Assembly: GCF_018474015.1 (NCBI RefSeq)
Contig: NZ_JAHCSG010000001.1
Coordinates: 868,001 to 932,000 of the forward strand
Direction of reading: 5' to 3'
Length of the DNA: 64,000 nt
Source: Williamsia sp. CHRR-6
Lineage (GTDB): Bacteria > Actinomycetota > Actinomycetes > Mycobacteriales > Mycobacteriaceae
Shown here: in pieces, positions 27,206-36,201 of the stretch
Position numbering within the stretch: the stretch's first letter is position 1
Layout of the letters: the number at the start of each line of letters is the position of its first letter
Program-made: the position numbers and the translations under genes
Notes under the pieces: generated by a model
Seen by the model: the letters and a program-made list of their open reading frames with translations, nothing else
The model's database searches: none
What the model was told of the DNA's origin: nothing

Positions 27206-27865
27206 CTACGGCTGACCGGGTTTTAATATCACAAATAATGCATCCGCTTCAGCGCACAATTGCTCGCCGGCGCGCATCTTCGCCTCCACGAACACCTTTC
27301 GCCCATCGACGCGTGTGACAGATGTCTCCACCGTGTGTTCGATGTGAAGCTGGGTGATGGAGCGGTAGTTGACGTTCAGGTAGGCGGTTCGGGTGATCTT
27401 GCGTGTGGCCAGGGCCGAGGTCATGCCCAGCAGGTCGTCGAAGACGGTGCCGATGTAGCCGCCGTGGGCAGCGTTGTTGCCGCCCAGGTGAAACCGGCGA
27501 AACGTGACGCGCGCGGTGATCCCGGTGGCATCGGCGCGGTCCATGACCATGGGTGGCAGCATCACGTTGCCGCGCGCAGTCAGGTCGATACGCCGGCCCG
27601 ACGGTGAACTCCATTCGTCGGTTTCGGCCGTGGCGAGCTGCGCGTTCACTGCTGTCAGCTGGTCGATGAGCCCGTCCACCAGCTCTGGTGTGGGGTCGGC
27701 GGCCCGCGCCAGGTCCATCAACACGCGAAACTGTTCCACCAGCTCGCCGTAGCGTGGGCCTCCGCGTTCGGTGTTGAAGCCGAAGTCGTCGCGGAATCCG
27801 CCGACGTGCGGGTTGGCCGGTGAACTGTCGTCTGTCGATGTGGCTGCGGGGCCGTCGGTTGTCAT
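27206..27865 (-). CDS. PaaI-type hotdog acyl-CoA thioesterase
   Basis: A 219-residue protein with a C-terminal hotdog fold. The signature GGNNAAHGGYIGTVFDDLLGM holds the HGG turn and the acidic residue used by PaaI/4HBT-type thioesterases, and YLNVNYRS is the following strand. The first 100 residues are family-specific and helical. The gene is divergent from menB with about 60 bases between start codons. Hotdog thioesterases (MenI in Escherichia coli) release 1,4-dihydroxy-2-naphthoate from its CoA ester, the step after MenB, so that is the leading guess from context. A general acyl-CoA thioesterase is equally possible on sequence alone. Confidence 0.8.
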   Translation of the reverse strand: MTTDGPAATSTDDSSPANPHVGGFRDDFGFNTERGGPRYGELVEQFRVLMDLARAADPTPELVDGLIDQLTAVNAQLATAETDEWSSPSGRRIDLTARGNVMLPPMVMDRADATGITARVTFRRFHLGGNNAAHGGYIGTVFDDLLGMTSALATRKITRTAYLNVNYRSITQLHIEHTVETSVTRVDGRKVFVEAKMRAGEQLCAEADALFVILKPGQP

Positions 27866-27925
27866 CCGCTCAGGCTAGCGACCCGGCGATGAAAGCCCTC
27901 GTGAGCAGCGCATTACGCTGCGGGC

Positions 27926-28861
27926 ATGACTGATCACGCTGCGCAGCCGTTCAATCCGCAGAACTGGGACATGGTCGCGAGTTTCGAGGATCTGACCGAC
28001 ATCACCTACCACCGGCACAACGGCACCGGACGCGAGAACGGGATCGTACGAATCGCTTTCAACCGACCCGAGGTGCGTAACGCGTTTCGCCCGCACACCG
28101 TGGACGAGCTGTATCGCACGCTGGATCATGCGCGACGCTCCCCCGACATCGGCACGGTGTTGCTGACCGGCAACGGCCCCAGCCCCAAAGACGGCGGGTG
28201 GGCGTTCTGCAGTGGCGGCGACCAACGGATCCGCGGGCGCTCGGGCTACCAATACGCCGACGGTGAGTCGACAGAGACAGTCGATGCTGCGCGAGTGGCC
28301 GCCGAAGGTGGACGGCTGCACATCCTGGAGGTGCAGCGGTTGATCCGCACCATGCCCAAGGTGGTGATCGCGGTGGTGAACGGCTGGGCGGCTGGGGGTG
28401 GGCACTCGCTGCATGTGGTCTGTGACCTGACCATCGCCTCGCGCCAACATGCGCGGTTCAAGCAGACCGATGCCGACGTGGGCAGCTTCGACGCCGGCTA
28501 CGGCAGCGCCTACCTGGCCAAGCAGGTGGGCCAGAAGTTTGCCCGCGAGATCTTCTTCCTCGGCCGGGCATACGATGCCGAAACGATGCAGCGTATGGGG
28601 GCTGTGAACGAGGTGGCCGACCACTCTGACCTAGAGGATGTGGCCATCGAGTGGGGCCGTGTGATCAACGCAAAGTCACCCACCGCTCAGCGGATGCTGA
28701 AGTTTGCGTTCAATCTGACCGACGACGGACTGATGGGCCAGCAGGTGTTCGCCGGGGAGGCGACCCGGCTGGCGTACATGACTGACGAGGCAGTTGAGGG
28801 GCGGGATGCATTTCTTGAGAAGCGGGAACCCGACTGGGATCGGTTTCCCTATTTCTACTGA
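27926..28861 (+). CDS. menB: 1,4-dihydroxy-2-naphthoyl-CoA synthase MenB
   Basis: A crotonase-fold enzyme of menaquinone synthesis that closes the second ring of o-succinylbenzoyl-CoA to give DHNA-CoA. The 311 residues are the length usual in actinobacteria. Diagnostic segments are ITYHRH near the start, FNRPEVRNAFRPHTVDEL, the oxyanion-hole segment FCSGGDQRIRGRSGY, NGWAAGGGHSLHVVCDLT and DVGSFDAGYGSAYLAKQVG. These place it with MenB rather than with general enoyl-CoA hydratases. menE (52318) and menA (56536) are in the same orientation but more than 20 kb away. In Mycobacterium tuberculosis the equivalent genes are close together, which suggests that the intervening block was inserted. Confidence 0.95.
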   Translation: MTDHAAQPFNPQNWDMVASFEDLTDITYHRHNGTGRENGIVRIAFNRPEVRNAFRPHTVDELYRTLDHARRSPDIGTVLLTGNGPSPKDGGWAFCSGGDQRIRGRSGYQYADGESTETVDAARVAAEGGRLHILEVQRLIRTMPKVVIAVVNGWAAGGGHSLHVVCDLTIASRQHARFKQTDADVGSFDAGYGSAYLAKQVGQKFAREIFFLGRAYDAETMQRMGAVNEVADHSDLEDVAIEWGRVINAKSPTAQRMLKFAFNLTDDGLMGQQVFAGEATRLAYMTDEAVEGRDAFLEKREPDWDRFPYFY

Positions 28862-28885
28862 CATGACGACCTGCGCGGAAACGCC

Positions 28886-30439
28886 TCACGACCTGGTCAC
28901 CTTCGTTCCCGCCGAGCGCGTCCACACGATCTGACCACGCTCGAATCGGCACGCAGCCACACCTCCATCCTCACTCTGCTGCTGATCGCCTACGGGAAAT
29001 CCCAAACTAGGAGACCACGCCGCCAGGATCGCACCGTAAATGGCGTACGCGGGCTGCCCTGGGCGAGCAAAGATCCTGAACCCGCCCGGCACCGCGCAGT
29101 CCACGATCCCCCGGGCGAACCGCGACGACGCCGCTACACGAAACCGTCGTGCCACTTCGGCAACTGCGGTGTCGACCACCACGAACCGCGTGCCGACCCG
29201 AAACACGGTGCCCCTCTCGTGTTCGTAGGCCAACCCGGCACCCTGTCGGCGTACCGGGGCCACCGGGGCGCCGATGCCGAGATCACCCCTGTCACGAAAC
29301 AGCGCAAACTCTGGACGCATCGCCCCCGGAGAGGCGACGAGTCCGGCGACTGCCTCGACCGCAGGCTTGGGAGCGAACGCGAAGGTGGCGACACCGTAGT
29401 TGTGTTCCGGGTCCGGGGAGTTCGCCTGATCGTCGCGGATCCCGTAGACGAACATCGGGCCGGCGTACGACACCTCCGTCCACTGCCTCGCGGTCGCCAC
29501 GATCAGATCGGCCTGGCGCTGCGGCGTTATTGCATCCACCGTTGGCGCCCCGTATTCGGTCAGCCACACCTTCTTTTCGCCGTCGCCGTGAGCCGCCATG
29601 AGTGCGTGGATCGCGATCAACTGCCGACATGGCGACTGGTCGTACAACCCACCGGTCGCAAGGTCAGCCCCGAAGTCGTACGGGTGGAACGACATCGCGT
29701 CGAGATGCCCTGCCACTCCGGCCGCGTACATCTGCGCCACGAACTCAACGGCGGCCACTCCGATCGAGTTGGTTCCGGTCAACGGACCCAAGGCTCCAAC
29801 GACCACCGGCATCTCGGGCGCGCCCGATTTGACCCTGCGGTATGCCGACACCACCATCGCGGTATAGGCCCCTGCGTTGGGCTCAGGCCGGAAAAAGAGT
29901 GTGCCGTTGGGTTCGTTCCAGATCTCCAGCGCAGCCAGTCGGCCGCGGTAACGCGCTGCGACGGCACCGCAGAATTTCCCGAACTCTTCAGGATCGGCAG
30001 GCTGAGTTTGGGCCACACCGCTCCCGCCCAGAGCAGCCCACTGGGGAGTCCCGACTACCGAACACAAGACCGAAAGATTCCGGCGTCTGGCGTCGTCGAT
30101 CACTTGATCTACGAAATTCCATTCAAAACGTCCACGGACCGGCTCGACGAACTGCCATGGAATATCAAAGCGGACTATTCGAACACTCGTGTTGGACACG
30201 ATGTCGAACATCGCCGCCCGTGTCACAGGATCGGCGTAGACCAAGGCCGAACCGCCGGCCAGGCCCAACATCGGGAGGGAACCACGGCGGGGTTCCGTGA
30301 CATCAGCCCGCCGTGGCGCCGATCCAGTGGTGGACCCCGACCGATTCGACGTGGTCGCACAGCCAGCGGAAAGCAGGAGCGCCGAGCTCAACGCTCCGTG
30401 AAGGAGCTGGCGCCTACCGAATGGCTCTCGTCCGATCAC
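28886..30439 (-). CDS. Lipoprotein glycoside hydrolase (GH39/GH5-like) with C-terminal LGFP repeat
   Basis: An exported glycosidase of 517 residues. GTG at 30439 is chosen because GGAGG lies 6 bases upstream. The N-terminus has a twin-arginine-like GRRQLL, a hydrophobic stretch and the lipobox LLSAGC, so it should be a membrane-anchored lipoprotein. The TIM-barrel domain has the acid/base Glu in EIWNEPNG and a likely nucleophile Glu in VWLTEYGAP, typical of clan GH-A (GH5/GH39, the group that includes PslG). After residue 450 comes one LGFP repeat (IYGAILAAWSPSLGFPVGD, then CRFERGQIVWT), a module found in cell-wall proteins of Mycobacteriales. At the edge of the polysaccharide locus it probably trims that polymer. 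Confidence 0.8.
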   Translation of the reverse strand: MIGREPFGRRQLLHGALSSALLLSAGCATTSNRSGSTTGSAPRRADVTEPRRGSLPMLGLAGGSALVYADPVTRAAMFDIVSNTSVRIVRFDIPWQFVEPVRGRFEWNFVDQVIDDARRRNLSVLCSVVGTPQWAALGGSGVAQTQPADPEEFGKFCGAVAARYRGRLAALEIWNEPNGTLFFRPEPNAGAYTAMVVSAYRRVKSGAPEMPVVVGALGPLTGTNSIGVAAVEFVAQMYAAGVAGHLDAMSFHPYDFGADLATGGLYDQSPCRQLIAIHALMAAHGDGEKKVWLTEYGAPTVDAITPQRQADLIVATARQWTEVSYAGPMFVYGIRDDQANSPDPEHNYGVATFAFAPKPAVEAVAGLVASPGAMRPEFALFRDRGDLGIGAPVAPVRRQGAGLAYEHERGTVFRVGTRFVVVDTAVAEVARRFRVAASSRFARGIVDCAVPGGFRIFARPGQPAYAIYGAILAAWSPSLGFPVGDQQQSEDGGVAACRFERGQIVWTRSAGTKVTRS

Positions 30440-30725
30440 CGACGTCCTCCCCGCTCGGCAGCGCCGCCCACCTGTGATTCGACGCGCTGTACGGACAGTC
30501 TCATCGTACGGCGACACGAGATGGACTGCCCGCCAGGAAAATCGGAAACAGTCCGCAAACGTTACACGTGATCTTGATCTCTAAATTTCGCTAGACGTGA
30601 ACCGAGCGACCGTTTATTCTGGAATCGCTGCGCTGATCAATCAGCATCGGGTTTTCTCCGTTGCCGTTCGCACAGTGGACCGTACAGATATTCGGTATTC
30701 GACCGAACCGCAAGCAGGAATCATC
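30440..30725. promoter_or_regulatory. AT-richer divergent promoter region
   Basis: A 286-base region between the divergent glycoside hydrolase and glycosyltransferase genes. It contains the AT-richest stretch nearby (about 30565-30625, with CTCTAAATTTCG and GTTTATTCTGG), consistent with promoters for both sides. I cannot place a convincing -35/-10 pair. Confidence 0.3.
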
Positions 30726-31763
30726 ATGCGCATCTTGCACATTTCAGAGGCTTTCGGCGGCGGCCTGCGAACCGCGATTGTCAACTACGCAACCGCCACT
30801 CCCGAGCACGACCACCACATCTTCGCCCGCGCGCGAGACGGACACGAAACGCTTCAGGTTCCCGAACTCGCCAGGTACGAGCAACACACGGGCTCGCTCG
30901 TGGCCTTCGCGGCCCGGGCACGGCAGATGGCAGCATCTGGGCGCTACGACATCGTGCATCTACATTCCAGCTATGCGGGCGCACTGCGGTTGGTGATGCC
31001 CAAGAACATCGCGGTCGTCTACTCGCCGCACTGCTACGCGATGGAGATGGGTCTCACGCGCACCCGCCGGCTGGCCTACTGGGCGGTGGAGAAATCCATG
31101 GCGCAACGTCGGCAGTTGTTGATCTCGGTCAGTCCTCACGAGACAGCCATCGGAGCACGACTGAGAATGACCATGCCTATTCGCTTCGTGCCCAATGCGG
31201 CCGCCGAGCACTCACATGTGGCTCCGCGAACCGCAGGTCAGCCCCTCAGAAACAGGCCGACGCGACCCACTGTCGTCACCGTGGGGCGAATCTCGGCGCA
31301 GAAGGATCCGCACTTCATGGCTGCAGTGGCCAGACTGCTACGTGACGTATGCGACGTGGTGTGGATCGGCGACGGCGATGAGGGCCGCACCGAACTCATG
31401 ACGGCCGGAGTCACGGTGACCGGGTGGGTGGCGGCAGATCAAGCGCGCACCCTGATCCGCCGCGCCGACCTCTACGTCCACACCGCGGCCTGGGAGGGCG
31501 GGCCGCTCGCGACCATCGAGGCCGCCGACGCCGGATGCCCGGTCATCTCCCGCGACATCCCGAGCATGCGTTCACTGGGATATCCCCTCGGGGGATCGAC
31601 GCCAGACGACATGGCCGACGCGGTGCGCGCGTTCTTCAGCGACCCGGGCTACCGGCAGCACGTCGAGATCGTGACCAAAGAACTCTCCGCAGCGTTCTCC
31701 TTCGAGCGGATGACCGCTGAACTTGCAGATGCGTACCAGTTCGCGGTGCGCCAACTGACCTGA
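30726..31763 (+). CDS. GT4-family glycosyltransferase
   Basis: A cytoplasmic GT-B glycosyltransferase of 345 residues. ATG at 30726 follows AGCAGGA and gives the standard N-terminus MRILHISEAFGGGLRTA; a GTG 129 bases upstream would add an unrelated leader. The C-terminal nucleotide-sugar domain has VVTVGRISAQKDPHFMAAV, a central GWVAADQARTLI and the acidic WEGGPLATIEAADAGCPVI motif (the E-x7-E signature of GT4). It should add one sugar to the lipid-linked repeat unit. It heads a short plus-strand pair with the next gene, 28 bases downstream. Confidence 0.85.
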   Translation: MRILHISEAFGGGLRTAIVNYATATPEHDHHIFARARDGHETLQVPELARYEQHTGSLVAFAARARQMAASGRYDIVHLHSSYAGALRLVMPKNIAVVYSPHCYAMEMGLTRTRRLAYWAVEKSMAQRRQLLISVSPHETAIGARLRMTMPIRFVPNAAAEHSHVAPRTAGQPLRNRPTRPTVVTVGRISAQKDPHFMAAVARLLRDVCDVVWIGDGDEGRTELMTAGVTVTGWVAADQARTLIRRADLYVHTAAWEGGPLATIEAADAGCPVISRDIPSMRSLGYPLGGSTPDDMADAVRAFFSDPGYRQHVEIVTKELSAAFSFERMTAELADAYQFAVRQLT

Positions 31764-31791
31764 TCACAATCCGAACTGAGAGAATTCGTAC

Positions 31792-32367
31792 GTGACTCCA
31801 TCCCAGCCTCCGCCGCCTCCGCCGACCCGTGTTCCGGAAACCAGCACGGTCTCGCCCACCTCAGCCAAGGAGCAACTGGTGGAACGGCTGTACAACATTG
31901 TCGGCCGGCGACTGCCCTCCCATCGGATACGAGCAACATGGTTGCGATTCGCGGGCGCGGCAATCGGAGATGGAACCGTCATCGGCCTCGGAACCCGAGT
32001 TCATGGCCCATCGCACCTGTCGATCGGGCCACACTGCAGCATCGGAGATCACTGCCTGCTCGATGCTCGTGGGGGAATCACCATCGAGCACGACACCGTC
32101 TTCGATCACGACGTGCAGTTGATCGCCGGTCACCACGACGTGCACTCGTCCGACTTCGGAAACGTGTTCATGTCGATCGAGATCGGGCATCACGCGTGGG
32201 TGGCGTGTCGCGTGCTGGTCACTGGCGGCGTACGCATAGGTGATGGCGCGGTTGTCGAGCCGTGCTCGATGGTGCGCTCAGATATCGCCGCCATGGCCAT
32301 CGCGTCTGGCATTCCCGCCACCGCCACGGCTACGCGCACATCCCCGCTGTCCTACCGTCCGGTCTGA
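31792..32367 (+). CDS. Left-handed beta-helix O-acyltransferase (WcaF/NodL-like), copy 1
   Basis: A 191-residue hexapeptide-repeat transferase. After a Pro-rich start (PPPPPPTR) comes a helical segment (ERLYNIVGRRLPSHRI), then repeats such as IGDGTVIGLGTRV, LSIGPHCSIGDHCLL and VRIGDGAVVEPCSMV. The active-site region is HHDVHSSDF with the later HHAWVA. Such enzymes use acetyl- or acyl-CoA to acylate a sugar hydroxyl. It is a paralogue of 39936-40520, which has the same domain order. Its last 16 bases overlap the convergent lipase gene. Confidence 0.85.
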   Translation: MTPSQPPPPPPTRVPETSTVSPTSAKEQLVERLYNIVGRRLPSHRIRATWLRFAGAAIGDGTVIGLGTRVHGPSHLSIGPHCSIGDHCLLDARGGITIEHDTVFDHDVQLIAGHHDVHSSDFGNVFMSIEIGHHAWVACRVLVTGGVRIGDGAVVEPCSMVRSDIAAMAIASGIPATATATRTSPLSYRPV

Positions 32368-33587
32368 CTCGGCGCGCTGCCCGGGCAGTTGTTGGGCGCC
32401 GGACGACCGGCCAGCCGCTGCCCGAGCCATTCCACAGCGCTACTGGAATCCACGGTTTCATGCCCTTTGTTGGGCTGAAACTGAGAAGTCACCACCGATC
32501 CGAGCGCGCAGCTCGAAGCGATGGCATCCCGTGTCCACTCAGGACGAATGTAGGAGTCGCGTCCCCCGTACAGGACCAGCAGAGGCGCGGAGGTACGCCT
32601 TTGCGGTAGGGCCCACCGCTGCAGGATCGTTCGAAGTCGTTGCGCGGCAGAAGCAGTTGCGGGACGAAGATCCGATGCCTGCAGTTTGGCCAGCACGTCC
32701 GCGCGCTTCTTCGCCCGAGGGCCTGCACACACCGACAACGTCTCCCAGTTCTCTGCAGCCGCACCGCGCCGGTATGCCTCGAGGTCGAAGTCCGGATAGG
32801 TCTTGCCCAGCGAGTACAGCACCCAGATGTAGGCCGCCTGTTGGTCGCGGGTCAACGTGCCCGCTTGCGCCAACTGCACCAGCCCGGACATGTCTGCGGC
32901 CGGGACCAAACTCACCGCGCCCTGCAACGCGAGTTCCGGAGCGTAGGTCCCGGCCTGTTCAGCCGCAGCCCAGGTGGCACCACCACCTTGCGAGCCTCCG
33001 AAGGCCACCCATTTCGGACCGGCCACTCCCCCGGCCACTCGCCTTGCCGCGCGAACTGCGTCGATGACGTTCAACCCGGCGGTCTTCGCGTTCAGGTAGG
33101 GGTGCACACCGGGCGCGCCGAGCCCCTGATAGTCCGAGACCGTGACGACGAAACCCAGTTTCAGATAGGCGACGATGAGTGCGGCCTGACCGCCGATTGT
33201 CGGTGTGAGCGAAGGCGCGCACTCGGTTCGAACCCCACTGGTGCCGTGGGCAAGCGACATCACGAATCGACCACCGGTCGGAGGCGGTCCCGACGGCACG
33301 AAGACCGCGCCCGACACCGTCGTGGCCCGACCATCGAGACCCGATGTCGAACGGTAGACAACACGGACCGCCCGCGCCCCCGCTGCGGCTACAGATCCGT
33401 CGATTCCGGGCATCGTCTGCGCCTGCACCAACGTCCCGGGACCCGAACCCGAGAAGTCGGCATCAGTCACCGCGCGGGGCGCTTCACCTCGCTGCTGGTT
33501 GTCAGAGTTGCAGGCAGTCAGCGTCAGGACTGCAGTGATGACCACTACGCACAGGCGCTGCCAGGTTGTGCCCGCCGCTATCGGCAT
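32352..33587 (-). CDS. Lipoprotein lipase-family hydrolase 1
   Basis: A 411-residue secretory-lipase-family serine hydrolase exported as a lipoprotein (MPIAAGTTWQRL, hydrophobic core, lipobox LTAC). ATG at 33587 has AAGGAG 8 bases upstream and lies 4 bases after the stop of the upstream paralogue. The nucleophile is Ser199 in GGSQGG, Asp is in YGGRDSYI and His376 is in NKGHETV, so the triad looks complete. It is the last gene of a minus-strand operon Wzz - lipase 3 - lipase 2 - lipase 1. The likely substrate is an acyl ester on the envelope or on the locus's polysaccharide; this is inferred from position only. Confidence 0.85.
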   Translation of the reverse strand: MPIAAGTTWQRLCVVVITAVLTLTACNSDNQQRGEAPRAVTDADFSGSGPGTLVQAQTMPGIDGSVAAAGARAVRVVYRSTSGLDGRATTVSGAVFVPSGPPPTGGRFVMSLAHGTSGVRTECAPSLTPTIGGQAALIVAYLKLGFVVTVSDYQGLGAPGVHPYLNAKTAGLNVIDAVRAARRVAGGVAGPKWVAFGGSQGGGATWAAAEQAGTYAPELALQGAVSLVPAADMSGLVQLAQAGTLTRDQQAAYIWVLYSLGKTYPDFDLEAYRRGAAAENWETLSVCAGPRAKKRADVLAKLQASDLRPATASAAQRLRTILQRWALPQRRTSAPLLVLYGGRDSYIRPEWTRDAIASSCALGSVVTSQFQPNKGHETVDSSSAVEWLGQRLAGRPAPNNCPGSAPSQTGR

Positions 33588-33591
33588 GTGA

Positions 33592-34908
33592 TCAGCTCCT
33601 TGGGGGCAGTCGGTCGCACATGGTGACGGCGCGGCGGCCTTCAAACATCCCGCGTACCCACGGTAACGCTGCTGTCGCCTGGATGTCGCCGTGGCCTTCA
33701 CCGAGCCGAAGTTGCCACTCGATTGTGTCTCCCAGCGCACAGCCCTGACGCAGCGCCGTCTCCACCCACTGCTGATCCACCAGCTTGTCGGCTGAGCCGT
33801 ACACCACGAACATGGGTGCCGCCATCTTCACCTTCGGCACCGAGAAGTCATCCAGCCACGTCTTCATCTGTCTGGCCTCAGCGTCGCTCGACGGGACCAA
33901 GTCAGCGGGTTTGGCTTTGTCCAATATCGACAATGCTTCGTTCACTCGCGGGCCAACGCAGAGCCGCAGCAGCTCACGGTTGCGTAGATAGGACCCCCGC
34001 AAGTAGTCACTCAGCTCGATCTCGGGATGCGTCGTCAGCTTCATCGACGTGACCGCCAGAAAGTACAGGTGGCGTTGATCTTTGGTCAGGGTGTCCATCA
34101 TCGCCTTCTCGGGAAGCAACGAAGTGTTGACCACCGGCACCCACGCCGCCGCTCCCACCAACTTCAGACCCGATCCGTAGCTCGCCGCTTGTTCGTTGGC
34201 GGCCCAGGTCGCCAGACCACCCAGCGACCCACCGAAGGCAGCCCATTTCGTCGACAGGTCCGGTCGCAAGGACCGCGCAGCCCGCACCCCGTCGATCACG
34301 TTGCGCCCCAGCACCGGCGCGTTGAGGAACGCGTGAACCTGAGTTGGCACTCCACCTAGTCCGGCGTAATCCGAGGCGACCACAGCGAACCGATTCATCA
34401 GCAGCGCTGCGATCGGGATCACCTGGTTCAGCAGACCGTCATACAGCGACGGCCCACAGTCGTAGTTGGTACCGGTGTTGCCGTGGTTGAAGGCCACGAC
34501 CGGCCAACCACCCTCGGGCGCAGGACCGTTGGGAATCGCAACGACACCGGTGACCGGTGTCGGCCGCCCCGTATCGTCCTGCGAAACGTACCGGATGCGG
34601 TAAGCAGTGGCGTCGGCGTCAGTGATCCGACGATCGATGGTGGAGAACACTGATGCAGACAACAGCGAGCCCATACGGTTCGGCGAACCCAACTTCGGGT
34701 AACCGGGGGGTAGAAAATTCGACGTCGACGGCGCAGCAGCTCCCGGCGTTGGCAACTCGATCGACGTATTGGGTCGGTAGTCGCGAGCAGGGGCCGAACA
34801 CCCTGTCGCCGCAGCGACAATCGCGCACAGCCCTACGAGCAACAGCCGTCGACCACCACCGCGCCGGAGTCCACCACCGCGAGCGCGCTCCAGCGGCACG
34901 GTACTCAC
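33592..34908 (-). CDS. Lipoprotein lipase-family hydrolase 2
   Basis: A 438-residue paralogue of the flanking hydrolases. GTG at 34908 overlaps the upstream stop as GTGA, implying translational coupling; a longer upstream start would run 60 bases into the previous gene. The signal peptide ends in the lipobox AATGC. The catalytic residues are present: Ser228 in GGSLGG, Asp in YGSADKLV and His406 in GEGHGDI. It is predicted to act on the outer face of the membrane. It shares the disulphide-like Cys pattern (NYDCGPS and a later RQGCALG) with its neighbours. Confidence 0.85.
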   Translation of the reverse strand: MSTVPLERARGGGLRRGGGRRLLLVGLCAIVAAATGCSAPARDYRPNTSIELPTPGAAAPSTSNFLPPGYPKLGSPNRMGSLLSASVFSTIDRRITDADATAYRIRYVSQDDTGRPTPVTGVVAIPNGPAPEGGWPVVAFNHGNTGTNYDCGPSLYDGLLNQVIPIAALLMNRFAVVASDYAGLGGVPTQVHAFLNAPVLGRNVIDGVRAARSLRPDLSTKWAAFGGSLGGLATWAANEQAASYGSGLKLVGAAAWVPVVNTSLLPEKAMMDTLTKDQRHLYFLAVTSMKLTTHPEIELSDYLRGSYLRNRELLRLCVGPRVNEALSILDKAKPADLVPSSDAEARQMKTWLDDFSVPKVKMAAPMFVVYGSADKLVDQQWVETALRQGCALGDTIEWQLRLGEGHGDIQATAALPWVRGMFEGRRAVTMCDRLPPRS

Positions 34909-36188
34909 GGCTGCGTGCGACAGTCGTTGTCGGACGGCTTCACGCCGGCAAATCGATTCCGTATCCATGCAAAAGCAGACTCTTCCTCAGCGCCGTTCTC
35001 GGCTCGGCCCGTGCGCCGGATGATCTCGATCTCCGAGCCCAGCTTGCACGATTCAGTGATGGCGGCGTTCATGGCGCTCTCAGGGCTGAGCGGATCGTCA
35101 GTCGGCACCGTGACCTGTACCGGGCCCGACGTCACCCGGGTTGGCAACGCGTAGTCGGACAGCCAGGCGCGGACCCTGTCGGCTGCCTGCCGCGAGGCGG
35201 GAACCCAGGCTGATCGGCTGGTCCGGTCCAGCAGGGCCGCAGCTTGAGCCACTGCGGGCCCCTTGCAGGCGGTTATCTTGGCCCCGTTGGCGACCACATC
35301 AGACGGCATGTAGTCCGTCAGCACGATGTCGGGGTGCGCGCCCCTGCGAAAACTCAGCAGCTGTTGTACGTACAGATCCCGCTGCGGGTCGGTCAGGGTT
35401 TTCTGCGCGGCACGGTCCACCAGGGATGACATGTCCAACGTCGGAGCGAGCGCGACCGATCCCACGAAGTTCAGGCCCGCGCCGTAGGTCGATGCCAACT
35501 CGTTGGCCGCCCAGGCAGCCGCACCGCCCTGCGACGCCCCGATGGCCGCCCATTGTGAGGACACCAACGGGCTGACTTTCGTGGCTGCGCGGACGGAGTC
35601 GATCATGTTCAGGCCGAAGGTCTGCGCGTCGAAGACGCCGAACACCCCGGGGCCGCCCAGACCCTCGTAGTCGGTAATGACCAACGCGTAGCCATTGCGT
35701 ACGAACTCACTGATGGCATCGCCATAGTTCAGCAGGTCGGGGAACTGCGATGGCCCACACCCTGGTGCTGAACCGGTGTTTCCGTGTCCGTAGGCCACCA
35801 CCGGCCACCCGTTGGCCGGCGGTTTGCCCACCGGCACCCAGACCATCCCTCCTACCACGGTGGTGCGGCCGGTCCTGGCGGAGGTGGATCGATAACTGAT
35901 CCTGACACCTGCGGCGCCGGTCGCGGCCACCCGCGGATCGGCTGCGCGAATGGGACGAGCGCTGACCAAGCTGCCAGGGCGGTCACCCGAGATGTTCGGA
36001 AGGATGACCGACGGCAGCGACGTCGCGGCAACGTCACCACCTATCGTTGGTAGCCCGCTGATCTCGCGCGGCGAGTAGTTCTGCGTCGGCTGCGAACAAC
36101 CGGCGGTGACCAGTGCAACCGCCGCCGCCGCGGCGCATGCACGTCGAACACGGGCCCACTCAACACTGGACACTGACGAAAGCCACAT
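34905..36188 (-). CDS. Lipoprotein lipase-like protein 3, catalytic His missing
   Basis: A 427-residue member of the same family. ATG at 36188, 14 bases after the Wzz stop, is the most economical start, although its ribosome binding site is weak. The lipobox is VTAGC. The nucleophile Ser219 (GASQGG) and the Asp region (PTDDPLS) are present. In an ungapped alignment between the conserved Cys and Trp, the position of the catalytic His in lipase 2 is Glu397 here, and no His occurs in the last 50 residues. Either the protein is inactive (a binding or decoy role) or it uses another residue. It is the first lipase of the operon, directly behind Wzz. Confidence 0.85.
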   Translation of the reverse strand: MWLSSVSSVEWARVRRACAAAAAVALVTAGCSQPTQNYSPREISGLPTIGGDVAATSLPSVILPNISGDRPGSLVSARPIRAADPRVAATGAAGVRISYRSTSARTGRTTVVGGMVWVPVGKPPANGWPVVAYGHGNTGSAPGCGPSQFPDLLNYGDAISEFVRNGYALVITDYEGLGGPGVFGVFDAQTFGLNMIDSVRAATKVSPLVSSQWAAIGASQGGAAAWAANELASTYGAGLNFVGSVALAPTLDMSSLVDRAAQKTLTDPQRDLYVQQLLSFRRGAHPDIVLTDYMPSDVVANGAKITACKGPAVAQAAALLDRTSRSAWVPASRQAADRVRAWLSDYALPTRVTSGPVQVTVPTDDPLSPESAMNAAITESCKLGSEIEIIRRTGRAENGAEEESAFAWIRNRFAGVKPSDNDCRTQP

Positions 36189-36201
36189 AGCTGCAGTCCG
36201 G

